Source of the DNA: Bact-19 sp038319215
Lineage (GTDB): Bacteria; Bacteroidota; Bacteroidia; Bacteroidales; ML635J-15
NCBI GenBank assembly: GCA_038319215.1
Contig: JBBQCZ010000002.1
Span: forward strand, 1-64,000
Reading direction: 5' to 3'
DNA: 64,000 nt
Shown here: positions 1-8,283 of the stretch, one piece after another
Layout: the number at the start of each line of letters is the position of its first letter
How positions within the stretch are numbered: position 1 is the stretch's first letter
Notes under the pieces: model-generated
What the model was told of the DNA's origin: nothing
Databases searched by the model: none
Seen by the model: only the letters and a program-made list of their open reading frames with translations
Made by a program: the position numbers and the translations under genes

Positions 1-485
1 GGTAAAAGACCACCTTCACCAATTTGTACGTTCAAATTAACCTCATCAGATTTATAATAATTGCCAGACCCATATATTCCAATAACTAACGAGTGTTTTT
101 TTAAAATCGTCCAATATATTGGTAGTTCTAAATATGCTCCTGCAAGCCTTACATTTCCTGTTACATTTGCTTTGTAATACGTAGGCACATTTGCAATTAT
201 CCCTGCAACCTCTGTTTCTACAATTGTATCTTTTCTTTGCACTGCCGAATACCCAAATAACTTAAAATCTAAAACTAATGATGGTCGAAACTTGATTTTG
301 GGAGTTAAAATAATATCATGACCTATTCCAAGGTAGAGTCCTGGTAAAATCTTAGCTGATGATTCCTCTGTTTTTATTGTAGGAACTGCGCCACCAAAAT
401 TACTGCCAATATTAACTGAAAACTGAGCTTGTAAAATTACAGAGACAAATAAAAAAGCAATAATTATTAATACTGATTTATTCAT
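1..485 (-). CDS. Outer-membrane beta-barrel-like protein, 3' end missing (runs off window)
   Basis: I translated this on the minus strand from an ATG at 483-485; it stays open to the window edge (about 161 residues visible). It opens with a signal peptide (MNKSVLIIIAFLFV..., cleavage near LQAQ-FS), followed by alternating hydrophobic/polar segments rich in Gly, Tyr and Asn, such as ILPGLYLGIGHDIILTP and YLELPIYWTILKKHSLVIG. This pattern is typical of the small PorT-like or OMP_b-brl beta-barrels of Bacteroidota. The start overlaps the stop of the upstream lipoprotein gene by 8 bases (478-485), so the two are probably translationally coupled, and this would be the third gene of an operon. The family assignment rests on composition and pattern, not on a specific motif; the C-terminal strands are outside the window. 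Confidence 0.7.
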   Translation of the reverse strand, partial: MNKSVLIIIAFLFVSVILQAQFSVNIGSNFGGAVPTIKTEESSAKILPGLYLGIGHDIILTPKIKFRPSLVLDFKLFGYSAVQRKDTIVETEVAGIIANVPTYYKANVTGNVRLAGAYLELPIYWTILKKHSLVIGIYGSGNYYKSDEVNLNVQIGEGGLL

Positions 486-1173
486 AAGTAAAACTTAATT
501 CATCAACAAAAAGAACAGAACCCGGATGTCCCTTCATTTCTTTACCAGAAACACTTGACAGTAATATTACGTGCACACTGTCTGGAGTTGTATTTATTTC
601 GTAATTTATTGGTAACGTAAAAGCTGTGTAGCTGTTTAAAGTTCCACTATAAACATATTCGCCTTGTCCTATTGTATCTCGAACTTGACGTGTAGAATCA
701 AATTTTGTTAGTGCAACAAAAATTACCAATGTGTCGTTATCTGCAGGTAAGTATTTAATAAAGCCGTTTAAACTAATCGGTTTTTTATTTAATGGTTTAC
801 CAATTACAAGATTTTCTCCAATTGGTAGGGAAGAATCAAAATATCCAGAAGCTAAAATGCCTGGAATTGAAAGTTCATTTCCCCAAAGTTTTGTTTCCAA
901 TCTTACAGCATATTCTCCAGAATAAGCGTCCGTAGTTTTCGTTACCGTAATAGGGCCTCCAATCACAGATAAATAATTTAGTCCGTCCCACCACTCACCC
1001 GCGGGCTCGTCGAAGCTAACTTCTCCCTGTGTAAACTCTATCCAAGTGTTAAAATCGCCACCAGCTAATGCTTCAATGGTTTGTGTGTTTTCTGGCTCTA
1101 TTGGTTCGTTATCGCAAGAGACAAAAAAACCAACACTCATGATAATTAAAATTATTAAATAAAATCTTCTCAT
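478..1173 (-). CDS. Secreted lipoprotein with jelly-roll/PCMD-like domain
   Basis: 231 residues. The N-terminus is a lipoprotein signal peptide with a lipobox ending in Cys20 (SVGFFVSC), so the product is probably anchored in a cell-envelope membrane. The body (about residues 38-230) matches its upstream neighbour in layout: an opening GDFNTWIEF, a KTTDAYSGEYAVRLET motif, a GFIKYLPADNDTL strand pair and a closing SVLFVDELSFTYE. Such F.W...TDAY.G..A ... G.ilFvDel patterns occur in the putative carbohydrate-metabolism (PCMD) and carbohydrate-binding jelly-roll proteins of Bacteroidota. It lies 1 base after the neighbour's stop and overlaps the beta-barrel gene by 8 bases, so all three form an operon. 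It looks like a paralogue of the upstream gene but has no T9SS sorting domain, relying on the lipid anchor instead. The ligand is unknown. Confidence 0.75.
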   Translation of the reverse strand: MRRFYLIILIIMSVGFFVSCDNEPIEPENTQTIEALAGGDFNTWIEFTQGEVSFDEPAGEWWDGLNYLSVIGGPITVTKTTDAYSGEYAVRLETKLWGNELSIPGILASGYFDSSLPIGENLVIGKPLNKKPISLNGFIKYLPADNDTLVIFVALTKFDSTRQVRDTIGQGEYVYSGTLNSYTAFTLPINYEINTTPDSVHVILLSSVSGKEMKGHPGSVLFVDELSFTYE

Positions 1174-1174
1174 A

Positions 1175-2050
1175 TTAATTTTTTATAAATTTTTGAGAAT
1201 GTATAATTCCATCTTTTTCGATTGACAAAATATATGTTCCAGATTCTATACCGATTAATTCGATTCTGTTTTCTTTTGAATTATTATTTGATTTAATTAG
1301 TCTGCCATTCAAATCAAAAACTTTATATCCACAAGCATTAAATACCTCATTTACAACTAGATAGTCTTTAGTTGGATTCGGAAAAACTTGCAATTCATCA
1401 ATGTTATCTGTTATAATTCCAGTTGTATATTCCAATTCCACTTTATCAATAAATAAAATACTTCCTGCAACAGGATTACCCGGAGCTGTAGATACAAAAA
1501 TGATATTTAGAATTTCAGGTTCCAATTCACTTCTATACTCGATATCAATCGATTGAAAAGTATATTCAGTTTGTGTGTCAAATCCATCAAAAAGAGCTGT
1601 TGCAACGGTATCAGGAACTTCGCTACCATCATCTCTAAGCATCCAAAGACCCATTCGGAAACTGTCGCCAGAAGCTGGAGAAAACTTGTAATGAAAATTT
1701 ACCTTATCAGGGTGCAAATTAAAATTAATTCCGCCAGTTAGCGTACTTACTTGAGTAAATAAATTTACACTAAAATCACCTAAAGTAATAAGCCCTGGAG
1801 AAACCAAAGTTAAAACATTAGTAGATGTCATTTTAACGGCAAAACTACCATCGTATGCATCAGTTGTTTTTTCTGTTGTAACAACATAAAGCGGAAAAAC
1901 ATTTGTAGTGGGATTTGCTGTTGCCCAATTGTCTGGATCTTCATGTCCTGCAGTTGCAATTGTCCAAGACTCAAAACTATTGTTTGGAATAAGTTGTGCG
2001 CTAAGCTGTATTGTCCAAACTGTAAAAATCAAAAGTAATAATTTCTTCAT
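1175..2050 (-). CDS. T9SS-secreted protein with jelly-roll-like domain and type A sorting domain
   Basis: 291 residues. It has a signal peptide (MKKLLLLIFTVWTIQLSAQ), a jelly-roll-like domain (about 20-210: NNSFESW..., KTTDAYDGSFAVKMTS, a late SILFIDKVELEY) and a C-terminal type A T9SS sorting domain (about 218-291) with the diagnostic LQVFPNPTKDYL, GYKVFDLNGRLI and SGTYILSIEKDG ... QKFIKN segments. The protein should therefore cross the outer membrane through the type IX system and be attached to or released from the surface. It is first in a minus-strand operon with the lipoprotein paralogue (1-base gap) and the beta-barrel protein. A -7 box TATATTTG lies on the minus strand at 2114-2121. 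A binding role for glycans is an inference from fold resemblance only. Confidence 0.8.
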   Translation of the reverse strand: MKKLLLLIFTVWTIQLSAQLIPNNSFESWTIATAGHEDPDNWATANPTTNVFPLYVVTTEKTTDAYDGSFAVKMTSTNVLTLVSPGLITLGDFSVNLFTQVSTLTGGINFNLHPDKVNFHYKFSPASGDSFRMGLWMLRDDGSEVPDTVATALFDGFDTQTEYTFQSIDIEYRSELEPEILNIIFVSTAPGNPVAGSILFIDKVELEYTTGIITDNIDELQVFPNPTKDYLVVNEVFNACGYKVFDLNGRLIKSNNNSKENRIELIGIESGTYILSIEKDGIIHSQKFIKN

Positions 2051-2113
2051 AATATAGATATTTTTCCACTAAACAGGCTGATCTGTGTTTTGTTCAAAAT
2101 TCAATTAATACTA

Positions 2114-2121
2114 CAAATATA
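2114..2121 (-). promoter_or_regulatory. Putative Bacteroidota -7 box for the 2050-1 operon
   Basis: Reading the minus strand gives TATATTTG, an exact TAnnTTTG match, about 60 bases before the start codon at 2050. No clear TTG is seen at the -33 position, so this is a half-site call. The rest of 2051-2277 is AT-rich with no gene visible. Confidence 0.4.
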
Positions 2122-2277
2122 TAAATAATTTACATATTATCATATAAATGCGAAATCAACTTTTCCATTTATTTATTTGTTTATTTATTTCGTTTTTTTA
2201 ATGAAAAAATGATTTTTATGGTTAATGAGTTGGTTGTATTCTTTAAGAATTTTTCTTCTGAATAATAATACTTTCAA

Positions 2278-3366
2278 TTACTTTATAATAATCCCACCAG
2301 CAATAATATCATCACCCTCATAAATTACTGCAGATTGACCTGGAGTTACAGCAGAAACTGGACTATTGAATATGATTTTTATTTTATCGCCAAATTGTTG
2401 TACCTTACAATCCTCGCCCTTGTTATTATATCTAATTTTGCAGACCGCATTACGCTCTATATTTACATCCGCATATTTCATCATGTTAAGGTCTTTAATC
2501 CAGACTTCAGTTTGCAGAAGTTCGTCTCTTTCGCCTAAAGTAATTGTGTTTGTTGCTGCATTTATATCGAGAACATAAACTGGGTAGCCCATTGCTATCT
2601 CGAGCCCTTTACGTTGTCCAATTGTGTAAAATGGAAATCCTCTATGTTTGCCAATAACTTTACCAGTTTTATCAATAAACACCCCTGGTCCAGGATTGCT
2701 GTCAATATCATGAATCCTTTCGCGTAAAAATCCTCGGTAATCGTCTTCGGGTATAAAGCAAATTTCCTGACTTTCTTTTTTGTTTGCTATTTTTTCGTAG
2801 TTGTTCTTTCTGGCGATTTCTCTTACCTCTGGTTTTGTTAGTTTTCCTAATGGAAAGATAGTTCGAGCTAGGTTATCCTGTGATAAAGTCCATAAAAAAT
2901 ATGATTGGTCTTTTGTCTCGTCAACTCCTTTACGCAAGAAGTATCTACCGTTTTCAAAACCAACCTGCGCATAGTGACCAGTAGCTAAATAATCGCAACC
3001 TAATCTGTCTGCTTCTTCAATCATTTTTCCCCACTTAACGGTTTTATTGCACAAAACACATGGGTTGGGAGTGAGGCCCGACATATACTCACTTATAAAA
3101 TTGCTTATAATTATTTGATCAAAATACTCTCTAATATCTAGAATCGAATGTTCAAATCCTAAATCTTGTGCAAGTCGTTTTGCTTCAAAAATGGAATCTA
3201 CACTACAGCAACCTGTTTCTTTCTCCATACAAGCTTTTGATATCGCATCGTAAGAGCGAAAAGTCATACCTGTAATCTCATAGCCTTGCTGTTGCAATAA
3301 TAATGCAGCCACAGAACTATCTGTTCCACCGCTCATTCCTAGTAGTATCTTCTTATTATTGTTCAT
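2278..3366 (-). CDS. mnmA: tRNA-specific 2-thiouridylase MnmA
   Basis: 362 residues, the usual length for the family. MnmA activates U34 of Lys, Glu and Gln tRNAs by adenylation and replaces the 2-oxygen with sulfur delivered as persulfide. The PP-loop ATP-binding motif GMSGGTDSSVA is at 10-20, the first catalytic cysteine is in NPCVLCN (Cys103) and the second, persulfide-carrying one in ESQEICFIP (Cys203). The GHYAQ tRNA-contact region (130-134), DQSYFLW (153-159) and the C-terminal beta-barrel are also present, so the enzyme looks fully functional. A GCC motif at 52-54 follows the first helix as in many homologues. The upstream gene on the same strand ends 72 bases away, so the gene may be expressed separately. 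The SGGTDSS variant (Thr rather than the common Val) is a conservative change. Confidence 0.97.
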   Translation of the reverse strand: MNNNKKILLGMSGGTDSSVAALLLQQQGYEITGMTFRSYDAISKACMEKETGCCSVDSIFEAKRLAQDLGFEHSILDIREYFDQIIISNFISEYMSGLTPNPCVLCNKTVKWGKMIEEADRLGCDYLATGHYAQVGFENGRYFLRKGVDETKDQSYFLWTLSQDNLARTIFPLGKLTKPEVREIARKNNYEKIANKKESQEICFIPEDDYRGFLRERIHDIDSNPGPGVFIDKTGKVIGKHRGFPFYTIGQRKGLEIAMGYPVYVLDINAATNTITLGERDELLQTEVWIKDLNMMKYADVNIERNAVCKIRYNNKGEDCKVQQFGDKIKIIFNSPVSAVTPGQSAVIYEGDDIIAGGIIIK

Positions 3367-3438
3367 TCTTATTGTGTTCCATACTCTAAATTCTAATTTT
3401 GAAAAATAATTTTGAGTTTAGTTGGATAAATTCAGGAC

Positions 3439-4275
3439 TTACTTTTTCGGTTTGAAAAATTCGATTGGGTCGTCCAAATAATCCTCTGGTTGTTTAAATT
3501 GATCTTGATTATCTTTTGCCCATTGTTGCTTTTCTACCCATTCTTGCATTACTTCATCGTAGTTATCGGGTCTGCCCATATTAAAATTAACAGTGTCGCC
3601 AGTTGGGATTTTGGTGTAAACTATCCAATCTCCATCTTTTTCGCCATTTACAAAGTTACCTTCTTCATCAATAGCTCCTGTAGTAGTATAGAATTTCCAG
3701 TACCCATTACGAGTCCCTTTTACATAAGGTCCTTCTTCAATTAGTAATCCACCCTCAAAAAATTTCTTATAATAACCGTCAAGCTTACCATCTTTATATC
3801 CACATTCAAGAACTTTTTTGCCTGTTCCTGGATAGTACATTTTTACCGGTCCGTCTGCCACACCATGATTGTAAGTTATTACAGCTGATAAAACTTCATC
3901 TTCAAAATAGATATACCAAGTATTATTTCTTAGGTTGTTCTCATCGTAATCGCCTCTAGCTGCACGATTGCCATTTTCCCAAAATATTTCTGCTTTTGAA
4001 CAACCTTGGCTATCATAACTTAATAATGATTTTATTTTTTCATTTGGATGATAGAACATGAATGTGCCAGTTGGTTTATCATTTATAAAATAACCTTTAT
4101 AACGGATTTTTCCGCTATCGTAATATTTTATCCATTTACCTTGTTTCTTTTTGTTAATGTCGATATAATTAACAATTGTGTCGTCGATTTTTTGACCAAC
4201 ATTTTGGGCAGAAACAGCCGTTGCTGCAAAAAGAAAAATAATTACTAACCCGATTAAAGAATTTCTCATATTCAA
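3439..4275 (-). CDS. Secreted MORN/YwqK-type repeat protein
   Basis: 278 residues with a signal peptide (cleavage near AVSAQ at residue 24). Residues 45-235 consist of about eight copies of a 20-24 residue motif of the form G.W..Y...G....G.y..g...G, for example KQGKWIKYYDSGKIRYKGYF, LDGYYKKFFEGGLLIEEGPY and KDGDWIVYTKIPTGD. This is the MORN variant found in proteins often labelled YwqK-family antitoxin; that name comes from one Bacillus locus and does not imply toxin-antitoxin function here. The repeats form an extended beta-sheet that typically binds proteins or lipids. The start lies 6 bases after the stop of the FG-GAP/T9SS gene, so they form an operon. The C-terminus is charged with no sorting domain; a periplasmic or outer-membrane-associated location is inferred. 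Confidence 0.85.
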   Translation of the reverse strand: MNMRNSLIGLVIIFLFAATAVSAQNVGQKIDDTIVNYIDINKKKQGKWIKYYDSGKIRYKGYFINDKPTGTFMFYHPNEKIKSLLSYDSQGCSKAEIFWENGNRAARGDYDENNLRNNTWYIYFEDEVLSAVITYNHGVADGPVKMYYPGTGKKVLECGYKDGKLDGYYKKFFEGGLLIEEGPYVKGTRNGYWKFYTTTGAIDEEGNFVNGEKDGDWIVYTKIPTGDTVNFNMGRPDNYDEVMQEWVEKQQWAKDNQDQFKQPEDYLDDPIEFFKPKK

Positions 4276-4281
4276 AAAAAA

Positions 4282-6069
4282 TTACATTTTAATAACTCTT
4301 AAACACTGTGTTTTATTGTTGCCGAAGAGCTTTACAAAATATATGCCCTTTGCATAATTTTCGAGCTCAAAAATACAAGAATTTTCCACATCATTTTTAT
4401 TTTCAATTATTTTCCCAGTAATATCTAGAAGTTGAATGTCAAATTTGCCTTCCACAGATACAGTAATTTTATTTGTACATGGGTTTGGATAAACAGATAT
4501 TTCTGAATTTTTAATTTCAGCTGTTGTATTGGTGGCTATCCCAAATGGGACTGTGAATCCATTTCGTAGATTGCTACCTTTGTACGTTCCATAACAGTAG
4601 TCGGGATTGTAATCAATATCAGATAATTCAAATACATTAATGTGAGTTGAGTCTGTTCCTGAAAAATTAAGATCGTAACTTAGGGCAATTAAGTCGAGTT
4701 TCCCATTACCGTCTATGTCACCAAGATTTATTCCATTCATAAATGTAAATCCCTGTACTTGTACTGGAAATCCAGCCATCTCAGTAAAATTACTTAAATC
4801 TGTATTTGCCGAATATGCATGAATAAAACCATTACCGGATAAATCTTTCATATTTGATCCAGTGAAAATATATAGCTGTTCCAAATTCTGTGAATACATA
4901 GCAGTTATAAATCCTTCAAGTCCGTCAACTCTTTCAAAAGGAAAACCTGTTATATACTCCCCATCAGGGTTTATTGCATGAATTGTGGGATATGGATTTT
5001 CTCCATTAGCACCAGGTTGTGAAAATAAATAGAAATCAAATGTGGAATTTAACCCAAGTGCAGTTGGAGCATTATATGTCCATGAATTGTCAGCGGTTGG
5101 TTTTGGCCAATTTCCATTTATATATTCACCTTGTTTATTTATTGCATAAAATTCTGGCATATTTCCATGAGTAGCTCCAATAATCGTAATATTATCTTGG
5201 TTATTATTATCTAAACTCTCAGTGCAAATTAAAGGAGATTGGTATGAGAATCCGGTATTTGCATTGTCAACAGGAAACCCGTCTTTTATATTTCCATCGA
5301 AATCATAAGCGAAAATAAAACTTGTTGAACACATTACTATTAAACTGTCAACGATTCCACCATTAGGCAAATTGAATCTATTTTTATAATCATATGCAAT
5401 TGATGGAGTAACCCCAGGATAACCGTTGAGCTCTACTGGCCAGTTGTCGGAGTAATTTGTTCCGTCATTTTTAAGAATTTGCAATCTGCCAGGACTTCTT
5501 CTTTCAGCAACAATAATTTCGAGTTGCTTATCATTGTTTAAGTCAGCCAAAGCTGGAGAACAAATTATCCAATTATTACTAAAACTAACAGGCCATCCTG
5601 GCAAAGTGTTTCCATCTTTATCAAAAACATAAATATGTCCATTTGCTGGAGAACCGCCAGTTACTTGTACTATTTCAATCTCGCCATCATTATTTATATC
5701 GGCAGCAGATGGAGGATATATTGCGGTACCCAAAAGTGAGGCTTCCCAGTATTTTACCCCAGAACCAGAGTAAGCATAAATCTTAGAATTGCTAGAAAAA
5801 ACTATATCATCAATATTGTCATTATTAATATCTTCAATACAAACTCCTCGCATATTTTTAAAGCTGCCATTGCTTGCAAATGCTTGCGGCCAGGCTTCAA
5901 CCTGATCCTTTTCTTGTGGCAACAGAAAATCACTTTTATAATATGGTATAGTTTCTTGTCCAATTGTTCCGTTTTCATCAGAGATATATGCTTTGGAAAA
6001 TTGACAATGAGCAGAAGTTAACACAATTAATAAACTAAATGTTAATCCTAGTGGTTTTGCTAAATTCAT
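4282..6069 (-). CDS. FG-GAP/VCBS-repeat surface protein with type A T9SS sorting domain
   Basis: 595 residues. A signal peptide (ending near ahCQ, residue 23) is followed by beta-propeller-type repeats with calcium-binding DxNxDxxxD loops: EDINNDNIDDIVF, ADINNDGEIEIVQ, ADLNNDKQLEIIV and GDIDGNGKLDLIAL. The C-terminus (about 520-595) is a type A sorting domain: ISVYPNPCTNKI, DIQLLDITGKII, YAKGIYFVKLFG ... CLRVIKM. The protein should be exported by T9SS and form a seven-bladed FG-GAP propeller at the surface, where such domains usually mediate adhesion. It is the first gene of a two-gene operon with the MORN-type protein. A minus-strand TAATTTTG at 6093-6100 could be its -7 box. No enzymatic motif was recognised. 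Confidence 0.88.
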   Translation of the reverse strand: MNLAKPLGLTFSLLIVLTSAHCQFSKAYISDENGTIGQETIPYYKSDFLLPQEKDQVEAWPQAFASNGSFKNMRGVCIEDINNDNIDDIVFSSNSKIYAYSGSGVKYWEASLLGTAIYPPSAADINNDGEIEIVQVTGGSPANGHIYVFDKDGNTLPGWPVSFSNNWIICSPALADLNNDKQLEIIVAERRSPGRLQILKNDGTNYSDNWPVELNGYPGVTPSIAYDYKNRFNLPNGGIVDSLIVMCSTSFIFAYDFDGNIKDGFPVDNANTGFSYQSPLICTESLDNNNQDNITIIGATHGNMPEFYAINKQGEYINGNWPKPTADNSWTYNAPTALGLNSTFDFYLFSQPGANGENPYPTIHAINPDGEYITGFPFERVDGLEGFITAMYSQNLEQLYIFTGSNMKDLSGNGFIHAYSANTDLSNFTEMAGFPVQVQGFTFMNGINLGDIDGNGKLDLIALSYDLNFSGTDSTHINVFELSDIDYNPDYCYGTYKGSNLRNGFTVPFGIATNTTAEIKNSEISVYPNPCTNKITVSVEGKFDIQLLDITGKIIENKNDVENSCIFELENYAKGIYFVKLFGNNKTQCLRVIKM

Positions 6070-6092
6070 ATCAATATCAAATTAGTGTATCG

Positions 6093-6100
6093 CAAAATTA
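6093..6100 (-). promoter_or_regulatory. Putative -7 box for the FG-GAP/MORN operon
   Basis: The minus strand reads TAATTTTG (TAnnTTTG) 24 bases before the start codon at 6069. No convincing -33 TTG was found. Confidence 0.4.
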
Positions 6101-6174
6101 GTAAAAACAATTAATCTTTCTAAAAAAAATATTGAAATAGAAATACAGAGCAGTGACAATGAAAAATGATTAAA

Positions 6175-6239
6175 TCTCCCGTCTTCGGTCTTCTCTGCCG
6201 CGGCGGATCCGTCTTCCACAATCCCTGAGCGCAGTCGAA
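6175..6239. repeat. GC-rich composite intergenic repeat, site 1
   Basis: Within an otherwise very AT-rich gap, three tandem heptamers (TCTCCCG, TCTTCGG, TCTTCTC; 6175-6195) are followed by a palindromic core GCCGCGGC (6197-6204), a GGATCC (6205-6210) and a CCCTGAGCGCAGTCGAA block (6223-6239). The same parts recur at 25842-26100, 55439-55490 and 61242-61362. The element lies between divergent genes. Confidence 0.75.
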
Positions 6240-6317
6240 CTCCCAACTTCTAAACCCACATGATTTTTATCAAATAATTTTAGTCAAAATATCATTTTTA
6301 ATTAAATTATTTTTTTC

Positions 6318-6325
6318 TACATTTG
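6318..6325 (+). promoter_or_regulatory. Putative -7 box for gcvT
   Basis: TACATTTG matches TAnnTTTG and lies 37 bases before the gcvT start codon; transcription would begin near 6332. The -33 TTG is not evident. Confidence 0.45.
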
Positions 6326-6362
6326 CTACCCTGTTACTTACACATTAAAATCTTACAAAATA

Positions 6363-7484
6363 ATGAAAAACACAGCGTTTACACATTTTCACATTGAGTT
6401 GGGTGCCAGAATGGCCGAATTCGCAGGTTATAACATGCCAATAGAATTTACAGGTATAAACGACGAACATTTTGCTTGTCGCGAGAAAATCGGATTATTT
6501 GACGTTTCACACATGGGCGAATTTTGGGTAAAAGGTCCTAAAGCTTTTAGTTTTATTCAATCTGTTACATCAAATAATGTTGCCGAATTGTTCGATGGAA
6601 AGGTTCAGTACTCATGTTTTCCTAATAATGATGGCGGAATTATAGATGATCTTTTGGTTTATCGTTTTGGTGAGCAGAATTATTTACTTGTTGTCAATGC
6701 TGCAAATATTGACAAAGACTGGACTTGGTGCAGTGCTAAAGCTATAGAAGCTGGCCTCGAAATAGGTAAGGAATTTATAAATGCTTCTGAAGATTATTGC
6801 CAACTTGCAGTTCAAGGGCCTTACGCTCTTAAAGCTATGCAAAAATTAACATCTGAGAATGTTATTGATATGGAATATTATACCTGTAAACAAATAGCTT
6901 TTGCAGGAATCGATAATATTATTTTTGCAACTACTGGTTACACAGGTGCTGGAGGTTGCGAAATTTATGCACTAAATAAAGATGCCGAAAAACTTTATAA
7001 TGCAGTTATTGAAGCTGGTAAAGAATTTGGCTTGCAGTCAATTGGACTAGGTGCTAGAGATACATTAAGACTAGAAATGGGTTTCTGCCTATACGGAAAT
7101 GATATTAACGATACTACTTCTCCTATAGAAGCGGGTTTAGGTTGGATTACCAAATTTGTTGAAGGAAATAATTTCACTAAAAGAGAATTTCACGAAAACT
7201 TAAAAGCTTCAGGAACAACAAAAATGCTTAAAGGTTTTGAAATGATTGACAGAGGTATTCCTCGTCAACATTACCTTGTATTTGATGCAGACGGAAACGA
7301 AATTGGAGAAGTTACTTCAGGAACTATGTCACCAATGATGAAAATTGGAATCGGCATGGCTTACATTGCTAAAGGTTTCTGGAAAGAGGGAACCGAGATT
7401 TATATTGGTGTTAGAGATAAAAAATTAAAAGCAAAAATCGTTAAAATGCCTATTTTTAAAGGACAAATGCCAACAGTAAAATAA
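6363..7484 (+). CDS. gcvT: Glycine cleavage system T protein (aminomethyltransferase)
   Basis: 373 residues, the normal length for GcvT. The T protein transfers the methylene group from the aminomethyl-lipoyl H protein to tetrahydrofolate, releasing ammonia. Visible family features are the N-terminal HIELGARMAEFAGYNMPIEF, the conserved FDVSHMGEF (47-55), the IIDDLLVYR segment carrying the catalytic Asp (about residue 97-98), the folate-pocket TGYTGAGGCEIY and LGARDTLRLEMGFCLYGND, and the C-terminal barrel with EIGEVTSGTMSP. The gene stands alone: genes for the H and P proteins are not in the window. A strong terminator follows. The start was chosen because the first Met is followed at once by conserved sequence. 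Confidence 0.96.
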   Translation: MKNTAFTHFHIELGARMAEFAGYNMPIEFTGINDEHFACREKIGLFDVSHMGEFWVKGPKAFSFIQSVTSNNVAELFDGKVQYSCFPNNDGGIIDDLLVYRFGEQNYLLVVNAANIDKDWTWCSAKAIEAGLEIGKEFINASEDYCQLAVQGPYALKAMQKLTSENVIDMEYYTCKQIAFAGIDNIIFATTGYTGAGGCEIYALNKDAEKLYNAVIEAGKEFGLQSIGLGARDTLRLEMGFCLYGNDINDTTSPIEAGLGWITKFVEGNNFTKREFHENLKASGTTKMLKGFEMIDRGIPRQHYLVFDADGNEIGEVTSGTMSPMMKIGIGMAYIAKGFWKEGTEIYIGVRDKKLKAKIVKMPIFKGQMPTVK

Positions 7485-7504
7485 TTTATAGAAAGATTAT
7501 ATGC

Positions 7505-7534
7505 AAAGACAGGTTTTCAAACCTGTCTTTTTTT
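7505..7534 (+). terminator. Rho-independent terminator after gcvT
   Basis: A perfect 12-bp stem (AAAGACAGGTTT / AAACCTGTCTTT) with a very short loop runs into a T tract, 20 bases after the gcvT stop. Confidence 0.9.
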
Positions 7535-7581
7535 AGAATCATCTTTTTATGAATAATAATTTAGTTCAACGAAAATAATAA

Positions 7582-8193
7582 ATGAAAATAATCTGTATAG
7601 GCCAAAATTACAAAAAGCATATAGAGGAATTAAACTCATCATTCCCGATAGAGCCAGTTTGGTTTTTAAAGCCTGATTCTAGTATTTTAAAAAATAATAA
7701 AGATTTTTATTTGCCCGATTTTTCTGATGATTTGCAGTATGAATTAGAGGTGATTTACCGCGTTAGCAGATTAGGCAAGCATATTCAAAAGAAGTTTGCT
7801 CACCGTTATTACGATGCTGTAGGATTAGGAATTGATTTTACTGCTAGAGATTTGCAAAAAAAGTGTAAAGAAAAAGGACTTCCTTGGGAAATGGCTAAGT
7901 CATTTGACGGATCTGCGGTTGTTTCAGAATTTATTCCACTGGAAGCGTTTAAAGATTCGAAAAACTTTAACTTTGTTTTGCGTAGGAATAATGACGTTGT
8001 TCAGGATGGAAATACATCGGATATGTTGTTTGATATTGATACAATAATCGAGTATGTGTCGAAGTTTATGACTCTTAAAATAGGGGATATTATTTATACT
8101 GGTACACCTTCTGGAGTTGGTAAAGTGTTTATTGGTGATTCACTAACAGCAGAGTTAGATGGTCAAGAACTTATTAATATGAAAATAAAATAA
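7582..8193 (+). CDS. Fumarylacetoacetate hydrolase-fold family protein
   Basis: 203 residues, similar in size to the single-domain FAHD1/YcgM group, which act as acylpyruvases or oxaloacetate decarboxylases/tautomerases. The divalent-metal site is visible: Glu54 and Glu56 in YELEVIYRV, and Asp85 in GIDFTARDLQ. The conserved active-site Lys is in WEMAKSFDG (Lys106), and the C-terminal TGTPSGVG loop (about 174-181) is intact. The start GKIICIGQNY-like segment (KIICIGQNYKKHI) is the standard family N-terminus. The gene lies between the gcvT terminator and pta and has its own 5' gap. The substrate cannot be read from the sequence; a role in small keto-acid housekeeping is likely. Confidence 0.92.
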   Translation: MKIICIGQNYKKHIEELNSSFPIEPVWFLKPDSSILKNNKDFYLPDFSDDLQYELEVIYRVSRLGKHIQKKFAHRYYDAVGLGIDFTARDLQKKCKEKGLPWEMAKSFDGSAVVSEFIPLEAFKDSKNFNFVLRRNNDVVQDGNTSDMLFDIDTIIEYVSKFMTLKIGDIIYTGTPSGVGKVFIGDSLTAELDGQELINMKIK

Positions 8194-8233
8194 AAATTAT
8201 TAAAAACTTACAATTTTTTTAAAATAGAAATAT

Positions 8234-8241
8234 TACTTTTG
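8234..8241 (+). promoter_or_regulatory. Putative -7 box for pta-ackA
   Basis: TACTTTTG (TAnnTTTG) lies 42 bases before the pta start codon. The -33 element is unclear. Confidence 0.4.
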
Positions 8242-8283
8242 AAGACATACAATTTTATTAAAACGTTTAAATATTAAAACACG

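Noticed and set aside
3439..4275. YwqK-family antitoxin annotation taken literally
   Set aside because: The repeats match that family name, but the protein is exported and lies next to an FG-GAP/T9SS surface protein, with no toxin gene nearby.
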